Source: Congeria kusceri (Eukaryota; Mollusca; Bivalvia; Myida; Dreissenidae). From it: a stretch of DNA of 64,000 bases. Under the pieces are notes generated by a model that did no database searches, had not been told where the DNA came from, and saw only the letters and a program-made list of their open reading frames with translations. Below are positions 1-11,100 of this stretch, piece by piece. How positions within the stretch are numbered: the stretch's first letter is position 1; each line of letters starts with the position of its first letter. The translations under genes were made by a program, and so were the position numbers. The DNA is taken from positions 43,151,618 to 43,215,617 of the forward strand of contig CM051027.1 in the NCBI GenBank assembly GCA_027627225.1. Reading direction: 5' to 3'.

Positions 1-138
1 AAACCTCCTGAAACTGCAAGACCCAGATCTTTATACTCCGGTAAGTGGTTTAGTGCCAGTTGGCCCTCTTGTTATAAGGCATTATGATGCCTTAAACTCA
101 GGTGAGCGACCTAGGGCCATCGTGGTCCTCTTGTATTA
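1..138 (+). repeat. 3' end of a tandem-core dispersed repeat (family E), cut by the window edge
   Basis: The block ends with CTCAGGTGAGCGACCTAGGG, a short hairpin and CTCTTGT. The same end is seen at 44200-44238, 34321-34361 and 17981-18017. Only the last unit of the tandem core and the terminal hairpin are in the window. Confidence 0.7.
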
Positions 139-406
139 TGTTCATGATTCTGACTTTATATTTTTTTTTTTTTTTTTAAATAAGTTTGTTTCAGGTAACC
201 CGACCTACCCTAAAAAAATGCCCTAACCCTAGAACATTTTATTGGGTTTGTCAGATTGATTTTTGTTTTATTTACCTTTTTCAATAATTAAATGTGTTTT
301 GGATAAATAAGTGCTTTGTTTTGATAGTATCCACTTATAAACAATGTTTAAGGATATTACTGATATGTTTTGAATATTGATTCAGTTTAACCCTTGCAGT
401 GCTGTG

Positions 407-422
407 ACCGGATATATCCGGT
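407..422. other. 16 bp perfect palindrome near the left terminus
   Basis: ACCGGATATATCCGGT is self-complementary and lies 3 bp inside the left inverted repeat of the piggyBac-type element. It may be a subterminal transposase site, which is inference. A diverged half copy (GACCGGATAT) follows at about 451. Confidence 0.6.
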
Positions 423-2560
423 CAAGCTATAGGTAACCTGGCCCATGCTGAGACCGGATATTGCCGCCAAATCTTGTATTCCTTATGTCCTCCACTTTCT
501 GGTTGTTTTTCAAATAAATACAAATGTTACATCCTTTATGCTGTATATAATCCAATTCCTGACACGTTTCTGCACCATTCTGTTTAAACTTTTCTATTTT
601 CTAATCCAAATTACACTGTATAAAAGTGTTTGATTTTCTCTGTTAATAACTGTCAACGACGTCCGCCATTTTGTTGTTACAACGATTGTACATGAGGTTA
701 AAAAATCTTTAATATTATTGATACAGATGAGGTGTTATGCTTGTTTTCTTATCAAATATGGTTTAAAAATAAATTTAATTATTAACTTTAGTAATTATTG
801 TTAAATTTAGTTCGTATTTAATTTGTTTTGCACAGGAAATGCAATAGATTATTTCCTGTCAAAACAAACAAAATGGCGGACGTAGTGTTTGTTTCCACTT
901 GGGACAAAATGTAAAGGACTTTTCCACTGTAAATAAGTACTTAAATGATGTAAAAGCACAGTATTTCTTGTGCTTTGAGGATTTCTCTCCATTATTGACA
1001 AAATCATTGGATTTAGAAGTAGGTAAGAAATCTTACACAGGCTCTAGTTATTATGATGTCAATTTACTTTCACTTTCACTTTCAAACTGCTTTAGTTAAA
1101 ATGAGTTGTGTTGGTTCTACTTACTTTATAATCAAGAAAATTACATAAGTACTCCAAAGTTTCTGAACTATAATTTTAAAGTGTAACAATTTACACATCT
1201 TTTTAAAGTGATTGGGAAAAAACTGATGAGTATAATTACATGTATAAAATATATTGTACAAATTGCAATGTTATTGATTTCTGCCGATTTAAAAAAAAAA
1301 ATTTACATGTTGAACTTCCCAGCTAATATTTTACAAATATTCTTTGCATGTGTTGATGACCAGTGTGCCTTTATTTTAAATTCAATTTGACTTTAAAATG
1401 TTTCAACTTTTGTTTATGAATTAATAGAAATGAATAGGCCTATCTATGCTGAGTTATAAGCAGCGGCTAATCAAATACTTCTGTACATAATAGTATAAAC
1501 ATACATTGTATATGCTGTTCAATATGTGATAATTTTCTCCAATAAATATTTTATGTTGTTTATTATATAATTATTTATTTGTAATTTTCTGCCAATTGTA
1601 ATATAGAAGTAGCAGTTTACCCTCACTGGTAATAAAACTTAATTATAACTATATATGCGCATTGCTTGACGAGTAGAACTGCAACTAATCTTCTGATGCA
1701 TCTTTCGATACATATATCAATTGTAAATGGCCCGATCCGATTGTCCATACTAAGCCAACCAATTTCCATTCAAATCTCTTTTATATATGTATAAATGATT
1801 TGTCATAAAACTGTTAAATATACATACAGTGTTTGATGGTGTAGAATCATCGTGGAAATTGATCATGGCATCAGTGTTACTGTAATACTGAACTATTGAT
1901 CTAATGTCAAACATTAGCACCAAATGTTTTTCCTTTATTCTTATTGTATTTAAATATTAGGCACTTGTACTGACATTAACCATTACAATGGCATTAAACA
2001 AATACAACGCTACTATACTTCAAGTGATGCCTCATAAATACACAAAACCAAGCCAGTAAAAAGGAAACATAAATTGAATCGAAATATTCAACAATAAATG
2101 ATGTTTGAAATAAAAATCAAACCAAGTCATTGCTTAATCGTTGCAGCTCTATATTGACAAGACTGTATCATTTGATGATTTGAAAAACATTTAAACAAGT
2201 CATTTTAAAAGTAAAAAAAATTCCTAAAGGCATGGTTTAATTTATATGGGAATATTTTCAATTTATTCATAATCAACTTCAGACAATTAAATGTAATTAA
2301 ATAGATAATGTCAATAATTAATTGGTCATATGTGGAAGGATGCAAAATAAGTCGAGATAAGATTCTTATTCACATTTTCTTGTTTATTTAAAAAAAAATT
2401 AAAGTGCAAATATGATGTTAAACATCTAACTACTTGGCCATTTGGAAGAACTAATCACATGACCTTTTGGTCACATTTAGTTAATAGAATACAAGACCAA
2501 TAGATGATGAACCTCAGATCTAAATAAAGATTACAAAGCTTGCACTGTTGCAATGGCACT

Positions 2561-2899
2561 CAGGGGTGTGGAAATCCTATGCCCGACTTGTCTGACGCCG
2601 GTAATTTTACTGTCAGACAAGTAAATTTTTCCTGTCTACTTGTCCCTGGTAGACAAGTACAATTTCAGGGTGTGAATGATGAACTAGTTGGAAGTTAATA
2701 AAAAATATTTTCATATTGTTATATACTCAAATAAAAAATTGTGTTTTATTTATTACTTAAGGAAAACACATCATGAAGGAAGACCTGGAATAAAACTATA
2801 TTTTTGTATGGAGAAGTTACTGTTGATTGCAGACAAGTAGATTTTTTCAATAAACTTGTCCATGGACTAGTAATCAATTTTCATATTTCCACACCCCTG
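2561..2899. mobile_element. Nested hAT-like MITE, 339 bp
   Basis: CAGGGGTGTGGAAAT at 2561-2575 is exactly inverted at 2885-2899. CAGGGG termini are typical of hAT elements. The flanking octamers are only partly alike, so a target duplication is not proven. The interior contains several copies of a GACAAGTA-type word in both orientations. Confidence 0.6.
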
Positions 2900-4862
2900 T
2901 TGCACAGATGACTGTCAGTAATGGGTGTTCTACTATTTGCTATGACGATTAAAGAAACATTGCCAATAATCTTGGAACATTTTACCACAATATATAATAT
3001 TATTAATTGCTTTACAAAACCAATATCATGTTAACTAGTTGTTTCGCTGTTACTAATAAAGATCATCAAGCTGTCAAGGAAGCAAATCATGTGGCAGTTC
3101 CTACAGTCTCTAATATTTATGAATACTGTTTCTCTTCTGTCAGCCATAATAACACAACTGACAAACATTTCATTATTGTGCATCTAATTTGTTATACCTG
3201 GTACATATTTTATACTGAACATCAACTGCATAAGCGGCAAATATTGTTCTAATTACTAAAACTTGCATGCGGGTAACAACAGCGTACATGTATATCATCC
3301 AAGATAATATTTCATTGTCTTTTACAACAATTAGTGGAAACTTTAAAGCTACCAGAAGTTCCATGAGTTGTTCCAGCCATTTGTAACCTTTTACCTCGCA
3401 TGTTTGCTTATTTGCTGAAGATGATTGAGATTTGTGCAAACCAAAACAAATAAAAAATAAAAGTACATGTGCTCGCAATTTCACGCAGTGACAGTCAAAA
3501 CAGGTGATGGTCTTTTAACTATACAACTTTAATACACACAATATTCAATTATTCAAATTATGACAAAATAATTAAATGTATTTTACAACATTACAAGAAC
3601 ATTGATTCTTGAAATTTTTATTTTCAAAAAAACTGTCTTGTTTACATCCTCAACTGATATTACCAGATACATGTAATCGGCAAAACAATGTCATGGATTG
3701 TGTGTATATTTTATAAAAGCTACACATCTGTCTGTTATGTTTTATGGAATAATTTTATATACATCATGCTAACAGTTAGATTGTACCAACTAACTGGAAA
3801 CTGTAACTCATTTCAAGAAAAGCATAACCAGCGTTACATTGAGTCTTACTAACTGAAATGTATGATTCATGAATGTATATTTGCCCACTTTTTTAGAATT
3901 GACTTGTTTTTAAACTTCAAAAGTATCAATAACTGCAACATATTAGCACTGGAATACATCTGCCAGCTGGATAAAACAAAATCAACAAAACAAAATGAAA
4001 CAATTTTTATAACAGCACTTTTGTAAATATTATATTCACCCCCAAAAAACAATTTTTTTTATAAATTTTATGTTGATTTTTTCTCCAGATAAGACCGGTA
4101 ATTGTTGTTTGTTCATAATTTACATTATTACTATATATATAACCCATTCTTCCCAAAAGAATTAAATGTGCTGTGGGATATATGCCTCGGATACTTAAAA
4201 TGTTGAACAATACTCTTTCAATTCCAACAATGTGAAGTTCTGGCTTCTGTGTTATACATTATTTGACATAAGTCCAACATTGTTTGGAAGAATATACTGA
4301 AACATTAGTAATAATACTCAATTGTGTCTAGGTTATTCATATTTTTATTGCTGTTATTTCTTTCAATGATAGTTGAATGCAAAGAGTCCTTGTTTTATGC
4401 ACTGACAATGTAATATGCATATCTTAATATAAAGTTAATATTCTAGATTTAAAAAAAAGACAAAAAATAAAATGGTAAACTATTTCAAAACTTTTAAGAA
4501 TGTAGTAAATGTTGTAAGCATGGCAACACAGTTTGCTTGCTTCTTCATAAACACAACTCTTAATACATGATTCTATTTCACATTAGATTGTTTTTTTTAT
4601 ATAAAAGCAATAGTGCATTAGGTGATTCCTGATGCATTGTATTAGGATTGTTCTATTTCAATATCTGTATTGGTGTAAGTAAAATGTTGCTGTTAGGTGG
4701 TGTACTTTATCTGTATCTACACTCACCAAAGGATGTCATTTTGTGTTTATTTGTTTAAAGGACATTTATTTAACTATCAACATTCAGTTCTTAAATAACA
4801 TATTAGTTATGAATAAAAAGAAACAAAAACCTTAAAAAATGTTCTTTTTAGTTATTTTTATT

Positions 4863-4885
4863 GTTACCATGGTAACCATGGTAAC
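4863..4885. promoter_or_regulatory. Two overlapping RFX X-box-like palindromes
   Basis: GTTACCATGGTAAC at 4863-4876 overlaps a second near-identical copy at 4872-4885. This matches the palindromic RFX-factor X-box. It lies within the transposon and far from any promoter I can identify, so a role is unproven. Confidence 0.3.
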
Positions 4886-5273
4886 TGATTGATAGTAAAG
4901 TTCCTTTTTTTTCGTCAGTTGGGAAGGTCATCATATACCCATTCAACAGTTCAATTTTTGTGCAAATTGTACATGTTATGTTAATTTTACAGCACTGTTA
5001 GTACACCCAAGGTATTATTTATGTTTGTCATAAAACAATTCAGCACTGGCAAATAATACAGTTGAAATCAATTCAGCACTGCAAGGGTTAAGAATCTTCA
5101 AGTTGACCATTTACCAAAAAAAAAATAAAAAATCCCGACCTACCTACCCTATTTTGGGGGGCATGTTACCTGAAACAAACATATTTCTTTTTACGTCTTA
5201 CTAATAATTGGGTATTTTATTATGTTCTTACGCAATTGCCATTTAAACATGCTATGTACAAATCAATGAAAAT

Positions 5274-6184
5274 TAGGGATGTCAACGAATAATCGAATAT
5301 TCGAATACTTGACCGAATATTCGAATATTAAATGAGTATTTGAATGGCAAAAAAAATAAAAAATTCTCCATAATCAACTAGTTTAATTCTATAATCCACG
5401 ATCATTATGTTTTCACAGTTACCTAATTTGACACGTTGAGATGTTATTTAACACCATTGATACCTGTAGGCGCAGTGGTGACAATCGAGTCGTAAACTGA
5501 CCCTAGAAGAGACTGATAATCGCGGAGTTTGCACGTAACATTATTTGGGTGCTTAACTGAAGCTAATTGGAGACCGATGTTTTCACACTGACGCTAATTG
5601 GAGTACAATGTTTAAACAATGTATGGTGCGTTTATGCGGTTTAGGTGTTACTATCAATTTAATTTCATACCTTTAATTAGCGGTGCATTAACAACAACAT
5701 TTTTCATGCCGACTTTAAAGCATTTATTCGCTCAATATAACAAACAAAAATGAGTAAACAGCACAGGTATATATTCTATGTGTTTCCCGATTAATCTCAA
5801 AGTCATCTCGTTCATAAAAGTGTTTATTAAATGGTCCGATTGCATTTACAAATCATCATGCCTCCACGTACTTTTCATCCAGTGTATTCGAATTTATGAC
5901 AAAGTAAATGATTCGAAATACAATATAAGAAATATTTTCTATGTTGTTGTATTATGAAATCAATGAATCGGATGATGATGATTGATGATGATGATGATGA
6001 TGGAAAAATTCGTATTAAATTCATAGAGTCGACAGCGATAAGAACGGTTTTTAACGACACATTAATTCGTTTACCTATTTTACATCATGGATAAATAAAG
6101 ACTCTGACATTTAAAAAACGAACTAATATTCGAATATGGAATTCGAATATTCGAATAGCGTTTTGGTATGCGTTGCTATCCCTT
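5274..6184. mobile_element. hAT-type MITE, 911 bp, with an 8 bp target duplication
   Basis: The octamer ATGAAAAT is present at 5266-5273 and again at 6185-6192, directly outside the element. The termini are TAGGGATGTCAACGAATA on the left and the inverse of AAGGGATAGCAACGCATA on the right, followed inward by TATTCGAATA words. An 8 bp duplication with imperfect short termini is the hAT signature. There is no transposase ORF. A (GAT)n microsatellite lies inside at 5971-6003. Confidence 0.85.
5971..6003. repeat. (GAT)n microsatellite
   Basis: About ten GAT units with one interrupting base, inside the hAT-type MITE. Confidence 0.9.
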
Positions 6185-6235
6185 ATGAAAATGTATGCAT
6201 AGAAATAGGCGTTTAATTAAATAAACAAGTTTCAA

Positions 6236-6530
6236 GTCTAAAGTTTCTTTTTCACTTTTATTCCCTAAAAACACGGTTTTCGGATGATAACTCAAGAAAG
6301 GCTTGACATATTCAAATAATTTTTGGTACACAGGGGTAACATCATAAAATACAGGTAAAAATTTGACTTTGGTTACAAACCACTAAATGTTGACAGAGTT
6401 ATGACCTCTTTTTGACCTTAATTATGCCCCCCTTCGAAGAAGTGGGGGTATATTGCTTTGCACCTGTCTGTCGGTTGGTTGGTTGGTCTGTCCGTAGACC
6501 ATTTTGTTTCCGCACGATATCTTGAGACAC
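6236..6530 (+). repeat. Fragments of dispersed repeats (families H and G)
   Basis: 6236-6420 matches the body of the H repeat at 13440-13700 and 20960-21260 (GGATGATAACTCAAGAA, CATATTCAAATAATT). 6421-6530 matches the hairpin start of the G repeat (CCCCCCTTCGAAGAAGTGGG) seen again at 14868 and 29923. The minisatellite starts directly afterwards. Confidence 0.75.
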
Positions 6531-8030
6531 ATGCTCTGATAAAGCACTCGACAAGCACTCTGATAGAAAGCACTTGAAAAGCACAGACATGCTCTGATAG
6601 AAAGCACTCGACAAGCAATCTGATAGAAAGTACTTGACAAGCACAGACATCCTCTGATTGAAAGCACTTGACAAGAACAGACATCCTCTGATAGAAAGCA
6701 CTTGACAAGCACAGACATGCTCTGATAGAAAGCACTCGACAAGCACAGACATGCTCTGATAGAAAGCACTTGACAAGCACAGACATGCTGTGATAGAAAG
6801 CACTTGACAAGCACAGACATGCTCTGATAGAAAGCACTTGACAAGCACAGACATGCTCTGATAGAAAGCACTCGACAAGCACTCGGATATAAAGCACTTG
6901 ACAAGCACAGACATCCTCTGATAGAAAGCACTTGACAAGCACAGACATGCTTTGATAGAAAGCACTTGACAAGCACAGACATGCTCTGATTGAAAGCACT
7001 CGACAAGCACAGACATGCTCTGATAGAAAGCACTTGACAAACACAGACATGCTCTGATAGAAAGCACTTGACAAGCACAGACATGCTCTGATAGAAAGCA
7101 CTTGACAAGCACAGACATGTTCTGATAGAAAGCACTCGACAAGCACTCGGATATAAAGCACTTCACAAGCACAGACATGCTCTGATAGAAAGCACTCGAC
7201 AAGCACAGACATGCTCTGATAGAAAGCACTTGACAAGCACAGACATGCTCTGATAGAAAGCACTTGACAAGCACAGACATGTTCTGATAGAAAGCACTCG
7301 ACAAGCACTCGGATATAAAGCACTTCACAAGCACAGACATGCTCTGATAGAAAGCACTCGACAAGCACAGACATGCTCTGATAGAAAGCACTTGACAAGC
7401 ACAGACATGCTCTGATAGAAAGCACTTGACAAGCACAGACATGCTCTGATAGAAAGCACTTGACAAGCTCTCTGATAGAAAGCACTTCCCAAGCACAGAC
7501 ATGCTCTGATAGAAAGCACTTGACAAGCACAGACATGCTGTGATAGAAAGCACTTGACAAGCACAGACATGCTCTGATAGAAAGCACTTGAGAAGCACAG
7601 ACATGCTCTGATAGAAAGCACTTGACAAGCACAGACATGCTCTGATAGAAAGCACTTGACAAGCTCTCTGATAGAAAGCACTTCCCAATCACAGACATGC
7701 TCTGATAGAAAGCACTTGACAAGCACAGACATGCTCTGATAGAAAGCACTCAACAAGCACAGACATGCTCTGATAGAAAGTACTCAAGAAGCACAGACAT
7801 GCTCTGATAGAAAGCACTCGTCAAGCACTCTGATAGAAAGCACTCGACAACCATCGACATGCTCTCATAGAAAGCACTCGACAAGCACAGACATTCTCTG
7901 ATATAAAGCACTCGACAAGCACAGACATGCTCTGATAGAAAGCACTCGACAAGCATAGGCATGCTCTCATAGAAAGCACTCGCCAAGCACAGACATGCCC
8001 TGATAGAAAGCACTCAACAAGCTCAGACAG
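6530..8030. repeat. 34 bp minisatellite array, about 43 copies
   Basis: The unit reads approximately TGCTCTGATAGAAAGCACTT followed by GACAAGCACAGACA, 34 bp in all. Because 34 is not a multiple of three and the unit lacks stops in one strand's frames, all three minus-strand frames stay open as long low-complexity ORFs with a 34-residue period; these are not genes. Shortened variants (ACTCGGATATAAAGCACTTC) recur at 6877, 7141 and 7303. A block of 162 bp is duplicated between 7141 and 7303, so higher-order copying has occurred. Divergence rises toward the right edge. Confidence 0.95.
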
Positions 8031-8321
8031 CACATTCCTGTGTGAAAAAAAGGTCATACAGCAATGGTGACAATTTTCTCTATCTCCCAAGAATCTATAA
8101 AAAAAATCCTGGATCCAGAAGGTGATTCGAATCACCAACAAAATGAAATCTTTTGTTCATTGGCCCATTTCCAATGTTCACAGAAAATATAATGCTAACT
8201 TAACAGAAACAGACAAACAAACCATTACTTTGCTTTTAGGAATTGTAAGACAGATGTACAATAAGGGCTGTCATCACCATACAGTTACTGCTACATGTTT
8301 AATATATTTCTTCCATTTTAG

Positions 8322-8490
8322 AGACCAGTTCAAACTATGTGAAGAGAAGTTAACATCCCTTCAATATCATTTCCCAGCTTACAGACAACATTGGAAGGAA
8401 AGGACTGTGGAATATGAGTATTTATGTACACAACTACTTGCACAATGCAACCTGGTATTGTCGAGGCTCAGGGTTAAAGCAGGATGTCAG
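8322..8490 (+). CDS. Coding exon of an unidentified coiled-coil protein gene (first exon seen)
   Basis: The exon is bounded by a pyrimidine-rich acceptor ending TTCCATTTTAG and a donor CAG/GTTAGT. It begins with the last base of a split codon and ends on a codon boundary (phase 0). It encodes about 56 residues starting DQFKLCEEKLTS and ending SRLRVKAGCQ, rich in charged residues, Leu, Gln and Cys, and likely helical. The upstream part of the open frame (8122-8321) is intronic. The phase fits the next exon at 37555 exactly. Family not recognised. A centrosomal or cytoskeletal coiled-coil protein is possible, but I cannot name it. Confidence 0.7.
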
Positions 8491-8510
8491 GTTAGTTTTC
8501 ACCGATGATT

Positions 8511-8621
8511 TTTAGCTCCACTATTCGAAGAAAAGGTGAGCTTTCCTACTACCCCCGGCATCTGCGTCTGAATTTGGTTAAAGTTTTTATTGAAAAATCT
8601 TGTAACTTCAAAACTACATAA
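8511..8621 (+). repeat. Left part of an F-family dispersed repeat, interrupted by a retroelement
   Basis: The start, TTTTAGCTCCACTATTCGAA, resembles 49785 and 61661. The sequence runs to ...AACTACATAAG and resumes after the PAT/DIRS-like element as TTATTCACTTGAAACTTG. Intact copies of the same junction are at about 15630 and 15800. Confidence 0.75.
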
Positions 8622-8622
8622 G

Positions 8623-8683
8623 GTCTTATCATTATCCTGCACAAAGAAAAGCAACTCCGTTTGCGCTGATGAGACATGTTTAT
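8623..8683 (-). repeat. Split direct repeat B, outer copy
   Basis: Begins GTCTTATCATTATCC and matches 9251-9311 with about five differences. It forms the outer edge of the PAT/DIRS-like element. Confidence 0.8.
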
Positions 8684-9095
8684 TTGAGGCAACAAGACAA
8701 GGGCGGACAACAAATATACAGTGTAAAGCGAAACGCAGTTCGCAAACAACATTAATAACCATATTTCTACATGATTAATTTTAACATATACATGTAATAT
8801 CCTATTTGCTTGCCCTTATACATTTCATGTCTCGATCTTATCTCATTATATACATAATTTTCAAATGCCTCTGTTAAATCTGTATTATATATTTCTTTTA
8901 TACAAATAAATTATATATGATCGTATATCTTCTCCGGGCTACTGGTCGTCCAGGGGTAGGAAACCTGTGTCCGTAACAAATGCCTAGCACAGCCCTCCAA
9001 TATAAGACAACAGACATGTCATGGCATGATAAATTTCAGAACATAGCTACATATGCATTACAACTATGATAAATTAAGTACAAATAAATTGACTT

Positions 9096-9247
9096 TGAAT
9101 GCAAGTTGCCTCGGAGTCTCGAGTAGAAATAACCACAATTTATTGACCACGTCACAATACATCGTCTTATACAAACTGACCAATCAAATCTTGTTTGGTC
9201 AAGAGAAGACAACTGTTTTCCGCTATACGGTGTAATGCGGAGAACAT
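9096..9247 (-). repeat. Split direct repeat A, inner copy
   Basis: A 152 bp copy of 13009-13160 (begins TGAATGCAAGTTGCCTCG, ends AGAACAT) with only a handful of changes. Three bases separate it from the inner B copy. Confidence 0.9.
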
Positions 9248-9250
9248 AAT

Positions 9251-9311
9251 GTCTTATCATTATCCCGCACAAAGAAAAGCAACTCCGTTTGCGCCAATGA
9301 GATGTGTTTAT
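9251..9311 (-). repeat. Split direct repeat B, inner copy
   Basis: Matches 8623-8683. It abuts the A copy at 9096-9247, giving the B-A junction diagnostic of split direct repeats. Confidence 0.8.
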
Positions 9312-9650
9312 AGAAATAACAAAGTCAGTGTGGCATTCATATTCAATTTGTGAAACGATTTTCCTACAATCCTAAACATTTAGTTATAAAAGGTTATTTC
9401 TGTAAATCATCTTTTATTTATCCATCTTTTGCCTTATCAGTTTTCCATCTACTGTGTCTTTTTACACACCTGTCAGAAACCCCTTTGCAATTTGCTGCTG
9501 TGAGTCCATAACTTTACATTTGGTACATCTATTGACAGTTTTGACGTAATACATTCTTTAGCTCTCGTATAACTTATCTTTTTATTTTGATGACAGCTTT
9601 ACTTTGCAACTGCAAATAGGTATTAACAAAAATTCATTTGACTCTACTGT

Positions 9651-10329
9651 TTAACCTGCAGCTTTCATATATGTGTCTAACATTACATATGGACATGCCT
9701 TAGTATTTCCTTTAGCAATAAAAGCCGTATCCCCTTCCCTGTAAACATCTGTTTTGATAGACTTTATACGTAATGTTAAATATTCACAAACAAATTGAAC
9801 ATCGTTACAGCACAAGTTACTTAGTTTATTAAACGTAAGAAATCCTGCATAACAAAGTAAAATCATTGACATATCTCTCAAATTCGTAAAATTCATGTCA
9901 TTCTCAAACCGTAAACACAAGTCAATTAAAGCACTGCTGTCAATTACGTCTTTCTTTTGAACAGGTGCTGAACGTTGCACTCTTTGCGGCCTCCAGCAAA
10001 TGTTGCACAATGGAGTCATTGGTAGGAATGTTTTACCCGTAAATTGAAAGTTTCCACTTAATGGCATATACATATGAAGAAATTACACTATATTACTTTT
10101 TCTCATCCAAAAGATTTGTCAAAAACAATGCCACTGACATCAAAATTGCTGGTTTGGAAATAAAACCTTTAGGCACACAAAACGATTCAGAATGTTTAAA
10201 GTAATAAGAGTACTTTTCTGTTGTTGTTGTAGCTCTTGAATGAAGAATATATCCAGCCATCCTACTTGCTGCATATTTCGACCCGTCTAATCCGGCTTTT
10301 GTCAGCTTATCCGTCAGCCTCTCGGTCAA
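9651..10329 (-). pseudogene. Tyrosine recombinase of the PAT/DIRS-like element, frameshifted
   Basis: Two minus-strand frames make up this region. 10329-10093 carries the core-binding part (SRATTTTEKYSYYFKH, then VALFLTNLLDEKK). 10073-9651 carries the first half of the catalytic part (LRDMSMILLCYAGFLTF, IKSIKTDVYREGDTAFIAKG), matching the usual recombinase pattern around the first catalytic Arg region and the beta-strand Lys. A frameshift and stops near 10080 separate them. The C-terminal H-x-x-R and Tyr motifs are not visible downstream, so the enzyme is truncated as well as broken. It lies 3' of RNase H, the usual position in the group. Confidence 0.8.
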
Positions 10330-10539
10330 ACCAGGACCTGTCCAATCAATAACATATCACATCAATCGCTAAGTTCTTGTAAATTGTATCCTTAAACATA
10401 TCATATTAAACGGAATCGGATCTTGACTAAAAACCCCATTATTTCCTTTACCTAACACACCACTCCGTGTTTTGGTAAACTTTTGTAATCTACTACAAAT
10501 GCTCTAAATTTCCTTTCAGAATTTACTACACATGGCTAA

Positions 10540-11100
10540 AATGCTGAAGAACGCCACATTGGAACAATAAATGTTCCCTTTGCATGTTCATTTTCTATTT
10601 TCTTTATACATTGAACAACCAGATTTGGTGGTGGTACTAACAAGTTCAACTCATTTGACCAACAAATACTTAATGCATCTACTCCACTAGTTCCAGGTAC
10701 CCACGAGAATTAAAAACATCACAATGACTGTTATAGGCTGATGCAAACCTATATACAGTATGTTTTCCCCATATACTATCAATATATCGAAACCACTGCA
10801 CAGAAATGTACCAGTCCCCACAATCCCCACATCTGCTCAGTATATCTGCTTCTGAATTCAATTGCCTAGGTATCCATTCTGTTTTTAATGTAATGTTATT
10901 TTCCTCACATATGTTAAATATTTATTTCGTAATTTCATGAATGTCTGATTTTCTACTACCATTCAGAATAGCTGATGTGGTATTTCTGTTATCTGAATAA
11001 ACTTTCACTTGTTTATTTTGTAATTTATTAACATTACTCATTAATAACCTGCGAACCGCCTCAGTTTCTCTCCAAGTTAAGCTTTTAATTACCTCATCTT
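10540..11100 (-). pseudogene. RNase H (second part) and C-terminal pol region of the PAT/DIRS-like element
   Basis: Minus-strand translation shows LTWRETEAVRRLL, VKVYSDNRNTTSAIL and WIPRQLNSEADILSRCGD, which are the central and final RNase H motifs of DIRS-type pol. After them come WGKHTVYRFASAYN, VPPPNLVVQCIKKI and GTFIVPMWRSSAF, the conserved region that follows RNase H in these elements. A stop lies in the RNase H part and a frame change near 10690. The start of the same RNase H domain is displaced to about 12150 by the repeat ORF at 11100-12035. Confidence 0.85.

Larger units (their letters stand above)
387..5091. mobile_element. piggyBac-type DNA transposon, non-autonomous or degenerate, 4.7 kb
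   Basis: An 18 bp perfect inverted repeat, TTAACCCTTGCAGTGCTG, occupies 387-404 and 5074-5091 (inverted). TTAA is the invariant piggyBac target duplication and CCCTT is a usual piggyBac terminus. Right subterminal sequence holds two direct copies of CAATTCAGCACTG (5036-5048 and 5069-5081); the left side instead carries a palindrome at 407-422. Such asymmetric internal repeats fit the family. The interior is AT-rich, has no ORF longer than about 100 codons and shows no recognisable transposase, so it is probably mobilised in trans or decayed beyond recognition. It contains a smaller nested MITE at 2561-2899. I see no other gene between 405 and 5073. Confidence 0.75.
184..5180. mobile_element. 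Old inverted-repeat MITE, split by a piggyBac-type insertion
   Basis: The 16 bp sequence GTTTGTTTCAGGTAAC at 184-199 is repeated inverted at 5165-5180. Just inside each end lies a CCGACCTACC-rich block ending in ATGCCC or GGGGCAT. If the 387-5091 insertion is removed, the remaining element is about 300 bp. No clear target duplication is visible beyond the termini. The superfamily is not determined. Confidence 0.6.

Noticed and set aside
6530..8030. CRISPR-like regular repeats
   Set aside because: There are no unique spacers; the unit is a head-to-tail 34 bp minisatellite, in a eukaryotic context.
6399..8141. Long minus-strand ORFs (up to 443 codons) with a 34-residue period
   Set aside because: They are produced by the 34 bp minisatellite, which stays open in all three frames of one strand. 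No start context or non-repetitive domain.
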